Program-made: the position numbers and the translations under genes | In this document: in pieces, positions 1 through 10,516 of the stretch | How positions within the stretch are numbered: position 1 is the first letter of the stretch | Layout: each line of letters begins with the position of its first letter | Notes under the pieces: generated by a model | The model's database searches: none | Seen by the model: the letters and a program-made list of their open reading frames with translations, nothing else | What the model was told of the DNA's origin: nothing | Assembly: GCF_029168945.1 (NCBI RefSeq) | Contig: NC_083603.1 | Location: 21,080,001 to 21,144,000, forward strand | Origin: Cannabis sativa | Lineage: Eukaryota; Streptophyta; Magnoliopsida; Rosales; Cannabaceae | DNA: 64,000 nucleotides | Direction: 5' to 3'

Positions 1-1
1 T

Positions 2-2326
2 AACAATATAGAAAATGACGAAATCATTGCACATACACTTCAAGAAGAATTTTCACGGCTAGATATGGAAGAATCTTCTGTATACTCACATGTAGGAGAA
101 GATCAGCAGCTAGCCCCCGTGCAGACTTGGCAAAGTCCACCAAGGAATTATTCTTCAGGTATTAGTATTACAAATGTTTCAATGCATTCTGTAATGCAAT
201 TGTTGTTATCAGCTTGTCTATGGTTGTAAACTTGATAATATCTATTTCATTTTGCAGACATTGATTGTGGGCAGGAACAAGCCAATAGTTTGGTGCCTTC
301 TACTTCTTCTAGCCCAAATGGTCAGGAAGAGTATGTGCACTCTTCTGAGCTAGATGAATATTCACTTGATGATGGGGTCAGCTGGAATTTGGATCAGATC
401 ATTGTTCCTGTAAGTGTAATTCGTGTAAAGCTTTCTGCATTTCATAGGTCTTGATCTTTACAGCCACTAAAAGAGTAGATTTTAAGGTTCATTGATGTCC
501 TATCTTTGAGGTATTTTCTTCCATTTTGGGAAGGTTTAAATGATTTCATTTTGATTGTATTTTTTATTTTATCGAATCGACTGTTTCGGACTCTGGGCAT
601 GACCTTGTTTTTTTTTTTCTTCGAATAAGCGTAGGAATGTTATGGGTGATTCCTATGAAATGCATTGTCAAATCAATTTTACTGTTACGAATTTTACTGT
701 CAATTGCAATATATCTGTTACCTTGGTTGTGTGAATTTTATGCACGCTAAATTTAAAGGTTCTTCTTCATCTAGTTTGCACAGCATGTTCCTAGGATTAA
801 TGGTGAAATTCCATCAATTGATGAAGCAACTTCAGACCATCAAAGACTCCTGGACAGGTAGTATCCATTTTTTCATCTCCCGAGTGCAAGTTCAAGTTAT
901 ATGTGTATGTGATAGTAAGATTTATATTTCCTATGAATAATCAAATTGATATTCTGAACCATGTATATTGTAAATATGTAATATGAAAACACAATTGCTG
1001 TATTTTCTGTCTTCATTACTGTTTCATATGGATTTTAACTAGGAGATTCTTAATTATGTTTCTAGATTTAGTTTGATGTGTAACTAAAATTGTGAAGTAA
1101 TTGTTTTACATGTTTATAGATTGCAATCATTTGGATTTATTGAGCATAAAGTTCAAGGAGATGGCAACTGTCAGGTTAGCCTTCTCTCTTTTGCATCTAT
1201 GATTTTCAATATAATATCCATTTGCATTGACTTAACATTTTCCAATTCACAATTCAATTTACATTATTTCCTTCCAGTTTCGTGCTCTGTCAGATCAGTT
1301 ATATGACACGCCTGATAATCACAAGAATGTGAGACGTCAAGTTGTAAATCAGGTTCAAACCTAAGAAGTAACTTTTTATTTTACCCAAATCAATGCATCT
1401 CTTTATTGTTTTTTTCGGTTCTCATCCAAATGTTATTTTATGTTTGTTTCTAATCAGCTCAAGTCCCATTCAGAGATTTATGAGGGATATGTTCCTATGG
1501 CATACGACGACTATTTGGAGAAGATGTCCAAGTATCAACTGACCTTCATTTCTCTTGGTTATTTTATTTATTATTAATAATAATGTTAGCTGTCTACGGT
1601 CTCTCTCTTTCTCTCTTTTTTCTACTAACTAGCTGTCATTCTGTATGAAACCAGGAGTGGTGAGTGGGGTGATCATGTCACATTGCAAGCGGCTGCTGAT
1701 GCGGTATGAATGCTGTCATCTTCTTGCTTAAAGAGTTAGTAATTTGTGTTTCATTAATGACTAATTCATGTCAATACACTCTTGCAGTATGGCGTGAAAA
1801 TTATTGTCATGGCATCTTTCAAAGATACTAAATTCATAGAGATTCTTCCCAAATTTCAGACTCCAAAACGTGGTATACATTCTTAAATTTTGACTTTTTG
1901 TTCAAGTGGAGTGTGTAATTAGACTGAAATACTATTTATGCTTCTGGTCAATGAGTGTTTCGCAAAGCTGATTATCAGCAATATAATATTTTTTTTCTTG
2001 GATATAATTGAGTATCAAATTTTGGGATCAAAGCATGATTACCCATGATCAAATAGATTATATGTAAAGCAATGTGTCTCACATTTGCAGTGATATATTT
2101 GAGCTTTTGGGCGGAGGTACATTACAACTCAATTTATCCTCAACAAGGTAATTGGTTGGTTTTATCTTTTACATGAATGTTTCTATCTATATAAATATAT
2201 TTGTATGGATATACTTTACTTGAATATTGAGTTGTTTGTTTGCGAATTTCTGTGCTTTGATTGTCTCCAGATACTCCCTCAGACGAGTTTAAAAAGAAAA
2301 GAAAGTGGTGGAAAAATTGGCAATAA
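2..2326 (+). CDS. OTU-domain cysteine protease (deubiquitinase), 3' part, 10 exons
   Basis: Predicted to cleave ubiquitin from substrates as a cytosolic/nuclear papain-like thiol protease. I assembled exons at GT..AG borders: 2-158, 258-409, 784-857, 1120-1174, 1278-1352, 1458-1531, 1655-1703, 1788-1872, 2091-2147, 2271-2326. They total 834 bases in one open frame (277 residues plus TAA). Seen in the product: an acidic, Ser-rich N-terminal part; the OTU catalytic motif GDGNCQFRALSDQLY (Asp and Cys of the active site, split by the 1175-1277 intron); SGEWGDHVTLQAAAD; and WAEVHYNSIYP with the catalytic His; it ends in a Lys/Trp-rich tail. Domain order and a catalytic domain near the C-terminus fit the plant OTU9/OTU10-type subgroup (family knowledge). 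The start codon lies left of the window, so length and exact orthologue are unknown. All catalytic motifs are intact, so it is probably functional. Confidence 0.93.
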
Positions 2327-4460
2327 AAATGAGTAGAATTGGCTGAGGGAGCTTCCCTGAATGGAATACTTACTACCATTTGCTATATTTCTCATGTTTG
2401 TCAATAGTTGTTATCTTCTTCCCGTTGTAAAATTAAAGAACACATTAGCATTAAGTAGTTTTATGTTTCGCCCTTGTCTTCCTCTTCTTGAATTTTTCTG
2501 TTTTGCTATTGAACAGACGATTATAATATCATGTTTCAGTACTCATTTTGGAAAATGAAAAGGAATAGTTTTCAAATATTGAGTTTATTTGGCATTGATA
2601 TTTAATAATTGTTTTGTCTCATATTGTTGCTGGATTTATAGGATTTTGGTGAATGGATGTACGTTTTATGTGATTGAAATCTATAAAAAAAAAAAAGTAA
2701 TTCTCAAAATTAAAAAAAAAAAATAAGAATTTTCACAATAGGTATTTTACACTTTTTTTTTAAAAAAAAATAATTAAAAAAAACTATATACAATGGTTTA
2801 TTGAGAAAATTATAATGGATTATTACATTATAAAAAAATCTTTGAAATTAAAAATGCTCTCATTCTCATATTAATGTTCTACATTTATAAATACTATCTA
2901 TTTGTCATTACTGTACATATTACGTAACCCATGACATTACACTTTTAATAACCTTATTATAATAACAAGTTGTAGAAGGTATATTTAAAAGTTTTCTATT
3001 TTAAGAATCAAAATCAAAATCAAGTAAAACAAAATCAAAATGAAAATATACTATTTTTTAAATAATGAACTTATCATTCAAATTATAGTTAGACTTTGAA
3101 GATAATGGAAAAAAATACATCAAATCAAGCTTTTTATAATCCGTAATATGTTATAGAATAGGATACTTTAGAAAAATTGGTAAATAAACTTGTAAAATCA
3201 TACAATAATCGTACATCGGTGTAAAGCATACAGAAAGTAAAATTCAATGTCAAATTACAATCAATCTTAAAGTGAAACTATAAACCAAATAGAAGTAGCT
3301 ACTCTAAACTCGCATCTATAAAATCTGCTTGAATGATTGTAAGAGTCCTTACAAAACTATTATAGTACAAATAAGAGTCCAACAAACTAAAATATACACT
3401 ATAAATTAACAAGTAAAAATTGATTTTATAAAGAGGAATAGAAAAACGTATCTCATCAACAGGATCTCTAAATCTTCATTAGAATTTTTCGGATAAGCAA
3501 CAAATTTTTAACATTATCACAACATCAATTTTTTTTTTATAACTAACAAAATTTAATTTTAACAAAACGCAACCGAAGAATAACAATATATATATAATTA
3601 CTTTTAATCATACAAATATAGAATAATATATGAATGATTATGATACATTTAATAAAAAAAATATTTATGTAAAAATATAGAAAAATTACCCCATATATTA
3701 TTTTTTAACTTTTTTTTTTTCAAATTTACGGCTTGAATTTCTCCGGTAGTATTTATGTGGGTTGTTATACAGATTTTGGTTGCGATTTAGGTTGCTCCGT
3801 TAGTTGCTATAGAAAATTTTATGTGAAATTCCGTAAAAATATATATAAAAAAAATTATTTTAAAGTGTAAAAATAAAAAAGTTCCAAAAATATATTATTA
3901 ATCAAATGAATTAATAAAATGTTATAAGACAATATAATTAATAGTAAATAAAATTATAAATGAGATTAAAAATAATCAATACAATTAATATGATTCTATA
4001 AAATGGTAATAAATACGATTTTTAAAATGTAATTTATATGACTTTAGATTTAAATTAAAAAATAATATAAATAATTAATAAATAAAAATAATTTAGTATA
4101 AAATATCCGGCAATAATTTAAATAATAAAATAATACGATATTAATTATAAAATAAATAACAATTAAAAAAATTGTATATATGGTAAAAAGTTATTTAATA
4201 TTAATATTTGTAATAAACTAAAAAATATATGTTAAGCCGAGATTTCCTCTAAATCTAAGGCTAAAAATATGCGTTAAAAATTACTCACCATTTGGCAACC
4301 GCTAATGCATGTCGATAAGGCAACAACTACCGCAAGCCATAATTGTCGATAAAATGTTTAAACGCATAATAACAACACCATTATTTATTATTTTTTTAGG
4401 GTAGAAAGGCAACTCTACAAGAACGAAAACACTGAAGAAATAGAGCAGGCCTCGTCACAT
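2327..4460. other. AT-rich intergenic region
   Basis: Holds the 3' untranslated/polyadenylation region of the OTU gene (up to roughly 2680) and then about 1.7 kb of very AT-rich DNA with poly-A/poly-T runs and short TA repeats. No reading frame with recognisable similarity and no clear terminal repeats were seen. Confidence 0.6.
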
Positions 4461-4693
4461 CTAGCAGGTTTCTTCTTCTAGCCAAAGTGCCTTCTTAGCC
4501 AGATCATGGGTAGTTGTATTTCCTGACCGACTAATGTGACGAAATTTTACATTTGGAAGGAGTGAAAGAAGTGTCCTCTGCTGGAAAATAAGATCTCCAA
4601 ACACACGGCAACACTCATTTGTGTTACTCAAAGCATCAGTAATTGCTTTGCAATCTGTTTCAATAAAATAGATAGGGAAGTCTTCGTTGCAAA
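4461..4693 (-). pseudogene. LINE-type RNase H (RVT_3) domain fragment
   Basis: Reading the minus strand gives about 77 codons ending at a natural TAG (4461-4463). The peptide begins WFCNEDFPIYFIETDCKA, continues with VKFRHISRSGNTTTHDLAKKA and ends WLEEETC. The acidic ETD core and the R-x-x-N-x-x-A-H-x-L-A-K pattern are typical of the plant RNase H-like domain found at the C-terminus of non-LTR retrotransposon polyproteins and derived host proteins. Here R-S-G-N-T-T-T-H-D-L-A-K replaces the usual form. Upstream of the fragment the frame is closed by a stop, and an Athila-type LTR starts about 12 bases away, so it is a remnant probably cut off by that insertion. The N-terminal RNase H motifs and the reverse transcriptase are absent here. 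Confidence 0.72.
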
Positions 4694-4704
4694 ACCATTA
4701 AAGG

Positions 4705-6049
4705 TGATGATTGCACATTTGTACACTCATTCCTAGTCAATTATTAATTAAATTAGTATTTATTTCTTATGTTTTGTATAAATTTGATGTGCTTTCTATA
4801 GTGTGCAATATTATGCATAAAGTGATGAAATTATGATAAATTAGAAGTAAACTATACATATTTGAGCAAAGTGCCGAAATCAAGGAGCAACCAAGTCGAG
4901 AAACAAGATGAATCAGGAAAAATTGGTGCCATGCGTCCAGGGCGTAGGCGCTATAGCGCAGGTCTAGAGAAAAATATTGCAAGGAAAAAAAAAATAATTT
5001 CAGCACGTGGTTATTTCAGGATTTTTTCTCTCAGGCGCTATAGCGCATGGTGTAGGCGTTATAGCACAACACCTACCTTTTTTTAAAAAAATAAATCCTA
5101 ATTCTAAGGAGATTTATCTATCTTTACTGGCCTATATAAAGAAAGATGTATATCGAATCGAAGGACGACTGGAGAGAGAGAGAGAAACAAGCAACTTTGA
5201 AATTAAAAAACACATTGAAGAGCAAAAGAGAAGAGATTTGAAGCAATCATCATCAACTTTTCATCATTAGAGTTCTTTTCTTCTTAATCTTCTTCTTCTT
5301 CTTTATTCTTTTGTTTAGTTATTTAATTATGAACGTGATTATTGTGGTTATTATGTTTGTGATTATGAACTAAACACTCATTCTAGATTGTTGGTGGAAC
5401 TATTTTAGATTATGAATTTAAGTTTTTAGATTATTCCCATATTTATTCTTGTTATTTGTTTATACAATTTTGTGCTAATTATCATCTTCTTAATGCTTGA
5501 TCACCATTAATTAGTATAGAGATTTTAGGTTCTACACTTGAGAGAGGTATCTAAAATCGAACTTAGAATTGCATGACACAGGAAAAGTGTGAGATTGAGA
5601 GATTTCACTAATTCTATGAGTTTCATTTAAAGAGAATCATATTGCTTTATGAGTGCTTAATTGATTAACATTACATAGAGATATCTTGTTAGTTAATTTA
5701 AGTTAAATCTATCATCACTCGAGAGAGGTTAATAGATTACATTAGGATTCTTGAAAGTTGAAACTACAAATTATAGGATAAATTGGGATAATCGGTAAAT
5801 TGAGATTCATAGTTTGAAATAGGGAAATCAATGCTCTAGGTTTTTTACTTTCTAATTAAAAATCGTTGTTTTATTTTATTATTTGATTCTTAATTATAAT
5901 TTACTTTGTGTTATCTAATTTAAGTATAAAATTAAAAAGTATAATAATTAGTAAAATTTAATAATCAATCCCTATGGTTCGACAACCTTTTTAGTATTAA
6001 AACTTTGCTATAACAACGTTGTACTCTTGTAGTAAAAAATTGTGTATCA
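4705..6049 (+). repeat. 5' LTR of the Athila-like element
   Basis: About 1.35 kb ending in CA, three bases before the Lys/Asp-type primer site region. The start (TG at 4705 or 4708) is approximate because no second LTR was found for comparison. The interior has three copies of a GCGCTATAGCGC-type palindrome (4948-5067) and a (GA)n tract near 5175. Confidence 0.65.
4948..5067. repeat. Three palindromes GCGCTATAGCGC in the LTR
   Basis: A perfect 12-bp palindrome GCGCTATAGCGC occurs at 4948-4959 and again at 5035-5046. A third, decayed copy GCGTTATAGCAC lies at 5056-5067. They are GC-rich islands in an AT-rich LTR. A regulatory role is only an inference. Confidence 0.85.
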
Positions 6050-6054
6050 AGTTT

Positions 6055-6072
6055 TTGGCACCGTTGTCAAGG
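6055..6072 (+). other. Primer binding site (Asp-tRNA type)
   Basis: TGGCACCGTTGTCAAGGA lies six bases after the LTR end. It resembles the TGGCGCCGTTGCCGGGGA primer site complementary to tRNA-Asp used by Athila-like elements (family knowledge), with four differences. Confidence 0.7.
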
Positions 6073-6176
6073 ACGAAAAAGTCTTAAATTATTGCTAATA
6101 TTATTACTAAAAGTTTTTGCTTTAAATTAGATTTTATTTTGATCCTTATTTTGTTTGTTGCTTTGTAGTTCAGTTT

Positions 6177-9100
6177 ATGCGAAGAAATCAAAGTGCCACA
6201 CCACTCACACCGCTGAATCCTGAGATTGAAAGAACTTTAAAGCAGTTGAAAGCTAAAAAAAAAGTTAGACTTCACCATGTAGCCATTAGCAATAATAACA
6301 ACAATGGCCTTAATAACAATCAACCAACACCTGCTGCAACTGATGTACAACTACGGGTTGTTCGTGATTATTGCTTATCTCTGGTGAATGAAAATCTGAC
6401 TGGTATTGCTAATTCAATCATTGCTGCTAATAATTTTGAATTGAAGCCTGCTTTAATCAATATGGTGCAACATAATCAGTTTGGTGGGTTGGCTACTGAA
6501 GATCCTAATATCCACCTAGTCATATTTATTGAGGTATGTGCTACTGTGAAGATGAATGGTGTTACTGATGACGCCATAAGACTACGACTCTTTCCTTTCT
6601 CTTTAAGGCATAGAGCAAGAAGTTGGTTGCAATCTCTGCAGTTAGGTTCTATAACTACATGGGATGAAATTGCTAGAAAGTTCATGGTGAAATTCTTCCC
6701 TCCATCGAAGTCTGCATAGTTGAGGAGAGAGATTGTGCAATTCAGACAGTTTGATTCGTAGCAACTTTATGAAGCATGGGAGCGATTCAAAGACTTATTA
6801 CATCGCTGCCCACAACATGGCTATGAGAGCTGGATGAAAGTTTCAATTTTCTACAATGGCTTGAATGGTCCAACTGTTGGGTTTTGTGCCTTAAGAAAAC
6901 TCATTTCAATATAATCAGATTTACTTATTAATAAAGATCAGAAATAACATTTTATGTTGCATGGTTCACATGATTTATTTCATGATTATATATATATATA
7001 TAATGTATGAATTCTATTTAAGTCCAGAACATATGAATTTGTTAATGATTATAGTGTTGTCAGCACAGTGGAATATAATCTTAATTATATGTTCGAAAGT
7101 TTATTCCCTAATTTGTCAGTTCACTGGATTTAGACTGACATGATGATCAGCGATGGTATTCTTACACCTTGGATAAGTGTTATGTCCTTTCCAGGACATT
7201 GGCAAAGTTTACCAGTATCGGATGTATGGAGTATACATCGGAAGGGATCGATATTGAACTTTGATTAGATATATTAAAATTTACCGTAATATCTATTCAA
7301 TTCAATATCACCCGTTGATCCTAGATCAAATGATCTTAATCCCGATATGATTAGGTTCAATCTCAAGAGTACTATACATGTTCTTTGATTTGTTAGTTAA
7401 GCCTACTTTTGGGTCAGGGTGATACGTACATTTTGGGAACATGATAGTATAATTGAGTGGGAGCGCTAACATAAATATGGAATCTATAACTTCTATAGGA
7501 ATTTCGAAGTGAAACGATGATATCCTTCGAGCTTGGCTAAACAGAGATAAATGGTGGAGATCTCATTTCACTTCGCTGAAATATCATTTATACGGAGCTA
7601 AGTGTTTTAAGGATAAAATACATTGAAGGTGTAACGGTAACTTAGTGCCTATTCAATGTAGATCATCTATTAGAGGGTCATTGATCACATTAGGATTAGA
7701 ACAATGGATAACTAATGACGTATCTATATCGTGGAACATATAGAGCGTTCTATATGACTGAGAGTGCAATTCCAAGTTCTAAGTGTGGATTCAATAAGGA
7801 ATAAATAAGTTAGGGAATTTACTTGGTACATTCGGTTCGACTTATTGGAAACTCGGTTAATATAGGCCCATGGTCCCCATACTAGTTGAGACCATACTGC
7901 TTGTAAGACTCAGTTAATTGATTTTAATCAATCAATTATAATTCTAAAGTTAGACTATGTCTACTTTATGAATTTTCACTAAGCAATGACGAAATTGTAA
8001 AGAAAAGAGATTCTAGGTTTATTTATTAATTAAGATATTTTATATGTCTAAATTAATAAATATATTAAATGACAATATTATTTAATGATTGATTTTTAGT
8101 TATTAAATAATTAGAATTGGCATTTAAATGGTTAAATTGGAAAATTGGCATTTTTGAGAAAATAGGAATGAAAAATAACAAAATGAGAAAGTTGCAAAGT
8201 GAGGCCCAATTTCCTTAAATGGCCGCCCACTATGCAAAACCTTTTACCATTTTATTTTTCCATTATTTTAATGTCATACAATTCTAACCTAAACTTAGAA
8301 GGCATTCTATAAATAGAATGTATTGGCTTCAGGAAACTCATGACTTGCACATTGTTTCTTTCAGAGAAAGCCATAGCCACTTTCCTCTCTCTTTTCTTCT
8401 CTTCAAATTTCGAAATCCTTGAGTGATAGAGTAGTGCCCACACACATCAAGTGGTATCTCAATCATAGTGTGTAAGACTGTAGGAGAATCCAAACAATAA
8501 GAAGGAGAATCAGCATCAAAGGAAGGAGAGAAAGAGACCCAGATTCAAATCTTGATTATGCTCTGCTACAGAAAGGAATCAAGGGCTAGAGATCTGAATG
8601 GAAGGAGTCATTATATTCCGCTGTACCCAATGTAAGGTTTCTTGAACTTTATATGTGTTTATTTCATTGTTTTGGAATTCATATTAGGATGTTAATGAAA
8701 CATACTTGGTAGTAAATCTAGATCCTGGTAAAATATTTCCAACACCAACTAGGACTTTTATTGATGCTGCTGCCGGATGAGCGTTATTGTCTAAACATAT
8801 AGCTGAAGCTATTAATTTACTGGAGGAGATGGCCACTAATAGCTATATCTGGCCTAATGAAAGAAATACTCCAAGAAAGGTGGTTGGGTTACATGAAGTG
8901 GATCCTATGACAAATTTAGCAGCTTAAATTTATGCTTTATCTAATCAAGTAGCTACCTTAGCTGATCAGAAGAATACATTAACTATAAAAAATATTGTTG
9001 TTACATCTACATCACAAAGTGTTTGAGATGAGTATAGAACAAGCACATTATATGGCCAATAAACCTTATAATAACAACTATCTGGAAAATCCAACGCCTA

Positions 9101-9426
9101 ACTATTACCATCTGGGGTTGAGAAACCATGAGAATCTTTCTTATGGTAACACTAAAAATGTGTTACAACCACCTCCTGGGTTTAATGCACAACAACAAGA
9201 AGAGAAGAAGTCCTTAGAAGAAATTCTAGGTACTTTCATGATAGAGACCAACAAGAGATTTAACAAGAACGAAACAAGGTTGGATAACATGGAGACTCAC
9301 TTGTCTAATATTACTGCTTCCATGAAGAACATAGAGGTGCAAGTGGGACAACTGGCCAATGTTGTGAGTGCTTTGCAGAAAAATAGTAGTTTCCCTGGTG
9401 ATAAAATTGTCAATTTGATAGAATAA
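6177..9426 (+). pseudogene. Athila-like gag, split by a solo LTR and stops
   Basis: The capsid-like protein starts at ATG 6177 and is open to a TAG at 6717-6719. Beyond that stop the same gag continues (LRREIVQFRQFDS, YEAWERFKDLLHRCPQHG) to the insertion point at 6874. It resumes at 8750 with RTFIDAAAG, then LLEEMATNSYIWPNERN and, from 8995, a 143-codon stretch ending at 9426. Recognisable retrotransposon gag motifs include RARSWLQSLQLGSITTWDE and FMVKFFPPSK (residues about 150-178). The C-terminal part has a PPPGF motif and a coiled-coil-like stretch (NETRLDNMETHLSNITASMK). In-frame stops at 6717, 6760, 8777 and 8926 make it a pseudogene independently of the insertion. Confidence 0.8.
6875..8744 (+). 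mobile_element. Solo LTR, 1870 bp, with 5-bp target duplication
   Basis: Begins TGTTGGG and ends CCAACA. It is flanked by perfect direct repeats CCAAC at 6870-6874 and 8745-8749. Removing it restores the gag reading NGPT-RTFID across the junction. There is no internal coding region or second LTR, so it is a solo LTR left by recombination between the two LTRs. A TATA-like CTATAAATAGAA lies at about 8309. Terminal TG..CA and a 5-bp duplication fit an LTR retrotransposon; the lineage is uncertain (Copia likely). Confidence 0.9.
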
Positions 9427-9558
9427 TGTAATGCCACCTCACTGAGGAGTGGTAAAGTACTTGATGGGGGTCTAGAAGACAAGTCAAATGGTCCTGAGGT
9501 TGAAGATACAATAGAAGCCAAAGAAGAGACTCCTGAAGAGAAGCCTACTGACAAGTTT

Positions 9559-10320
9559 ATGAAGAAAGAAGATCTTCCATTGTATAAATTGTCAATTCCT
9601 TATTCTCAAAAATTTATGAAGAAGAAATTTGATGAGGACTTTGCTAAGTTCTTGGAAATTTTCAGAAATATCAACATCAACATTTATTTTATTGATGCAT
9701 TAGAGCAGATGCCTAATTATGTTAAGTTTATGAAGGAGGTATTGGCAAAGAAAAAGAAATTTGGAGATTATGAAACTGTGAGCTTAGCTGAGGAATGTAG
9801 TGCCATAATTCAGAAGAAGCTGCTTCAAAAGCTTAAAGATCCAGGTAGTTTTTTAATTCCTTGTGAGATTGGTGGGTTGAGATTTGAAAAGTCTTTATGT
9901 GATCTTGGGGCTAGTATAAATTTAATGTCACTTTCGGTATTCAAAAAGTTGGGTATTTGTGAATTTAAGCCGACAAAAATTTCATTACAATTGGCGGATC
10001 GATCATTCACTTATCCAAGGAGAATAATAGAAGATGTGCTAATTAAAGTGGGTAAGTTAGTATTTCCAACTGAATTGGTAGTACTAGACATGGAAGAAGA
10101 CAAGGACATACCATTGATCCTTAAGCGCCCTTTCTTAGCAACTGGTGGTGTGTTTATAGATGTTCAAAGAGGTCACCTAACCTTGAGTGCTAATGATGAA
10201 GAAATCAAGTTTGACATTTATAAGTCTTTTAATCAATCCAATACCGAGAATACATGCAATATGATTGAGTCTTGTAACTCCAATGAAGTTAATCGAGAGA
10301 CTAAAGAAGCCTCGAGATAA
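9559..10320 (+). pseudogene. Athila-like aspartic protease region of pol
   Basis: Open for 253 codons. The N-terminal part (KEDLPLYKLSIPYSQKF, FLEIFRNININI) is the linker usually found before the protease in Athila-like pol. The active-site segment is LCDLGASINLMSLSVFKKLG (around residue 115), in which DLGA replaces the common DSGA; this is usual for this lineage. The flap/second half follows (IPLILKRPFLATGGVFIDV). After about residue 245 similarity to pol ends and the frame closes at 10318-10320. It cannot yield an active polyprotein because everything from reverse transcriptase onward is missing. Confidence 0.8.
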
Positions 10321-10339
10321 AAAGAAATCAAATGAGGAG

Positions 10340-10516
10340 TTTTCAATAGGGAAACGAGTGTTGGTCATTCATTCAAAATTCAAATCCTTGAAAAATAACG
10401 TTATTTCGAGGTGGAAAAATTCTTTTAAAGTCAAAGAGTTACTTCCTTGTGGCCTTGTAATTTATTTTTGCTTGTCAAAGGAAAATTATCATTGGGGTGA
10501 TGTTGTAAAAATGTAA
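10340..10516 (+). pseudogene. C-terminal end of Gypsy pol (integrase tail)
   Basis: In a different frame from the protease, a short stretch reads FSIGKRVLVIHSKFKSL, then ISRWKNSFKVKELLPCGLV. This matches the pattern near the end of Athila-like integrase (G-x-R-V-L-L-x-x-S-R-x-K, then S-R-W-x-G-P-F-x-V) that follows the integrase core. It sits within about 30 bases of the protease end, so it marks the right side of a large internal deletion. Confidence 0.62.

Larger units (their letters stand above)
4705..10516 (+). mobile_element. Athila-like Ty3/Gypsy retrotransposon, internally deleted
   Basis: Order on the plus strand: LTR (about 4705-6049), primer binding site (6055-6072), gag (from 6177), aspartic protease (9559-10320), then directly the C-terminal end of pol (about 10340-10516). 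Reverse transcriptase, RNase H and the integrase core are missing, so several kilobases were lost between protease and pol end. A solo LTR (6875-8744) is inserted in gag. I could not find a second copy of the 5' LTR downstream. The assignment to the Athila-like group rests on the gag sequence, the CDLGASINLMS protease motif and the Asp-tRNA-like primer site. The element is non-functional. Confidence 0.8.

Noticed and set aside
665..1306. Open frames 665-940 and 1121-1306 as independent small genes
   Set aside because: They are read-through of OTU exons into introns; the spliced model accounts for the coding parts.
6476..6685. Minus-strand frame opposite Athila gag
   Set aside because: Antisense shadow of gag without recognisable similarity.
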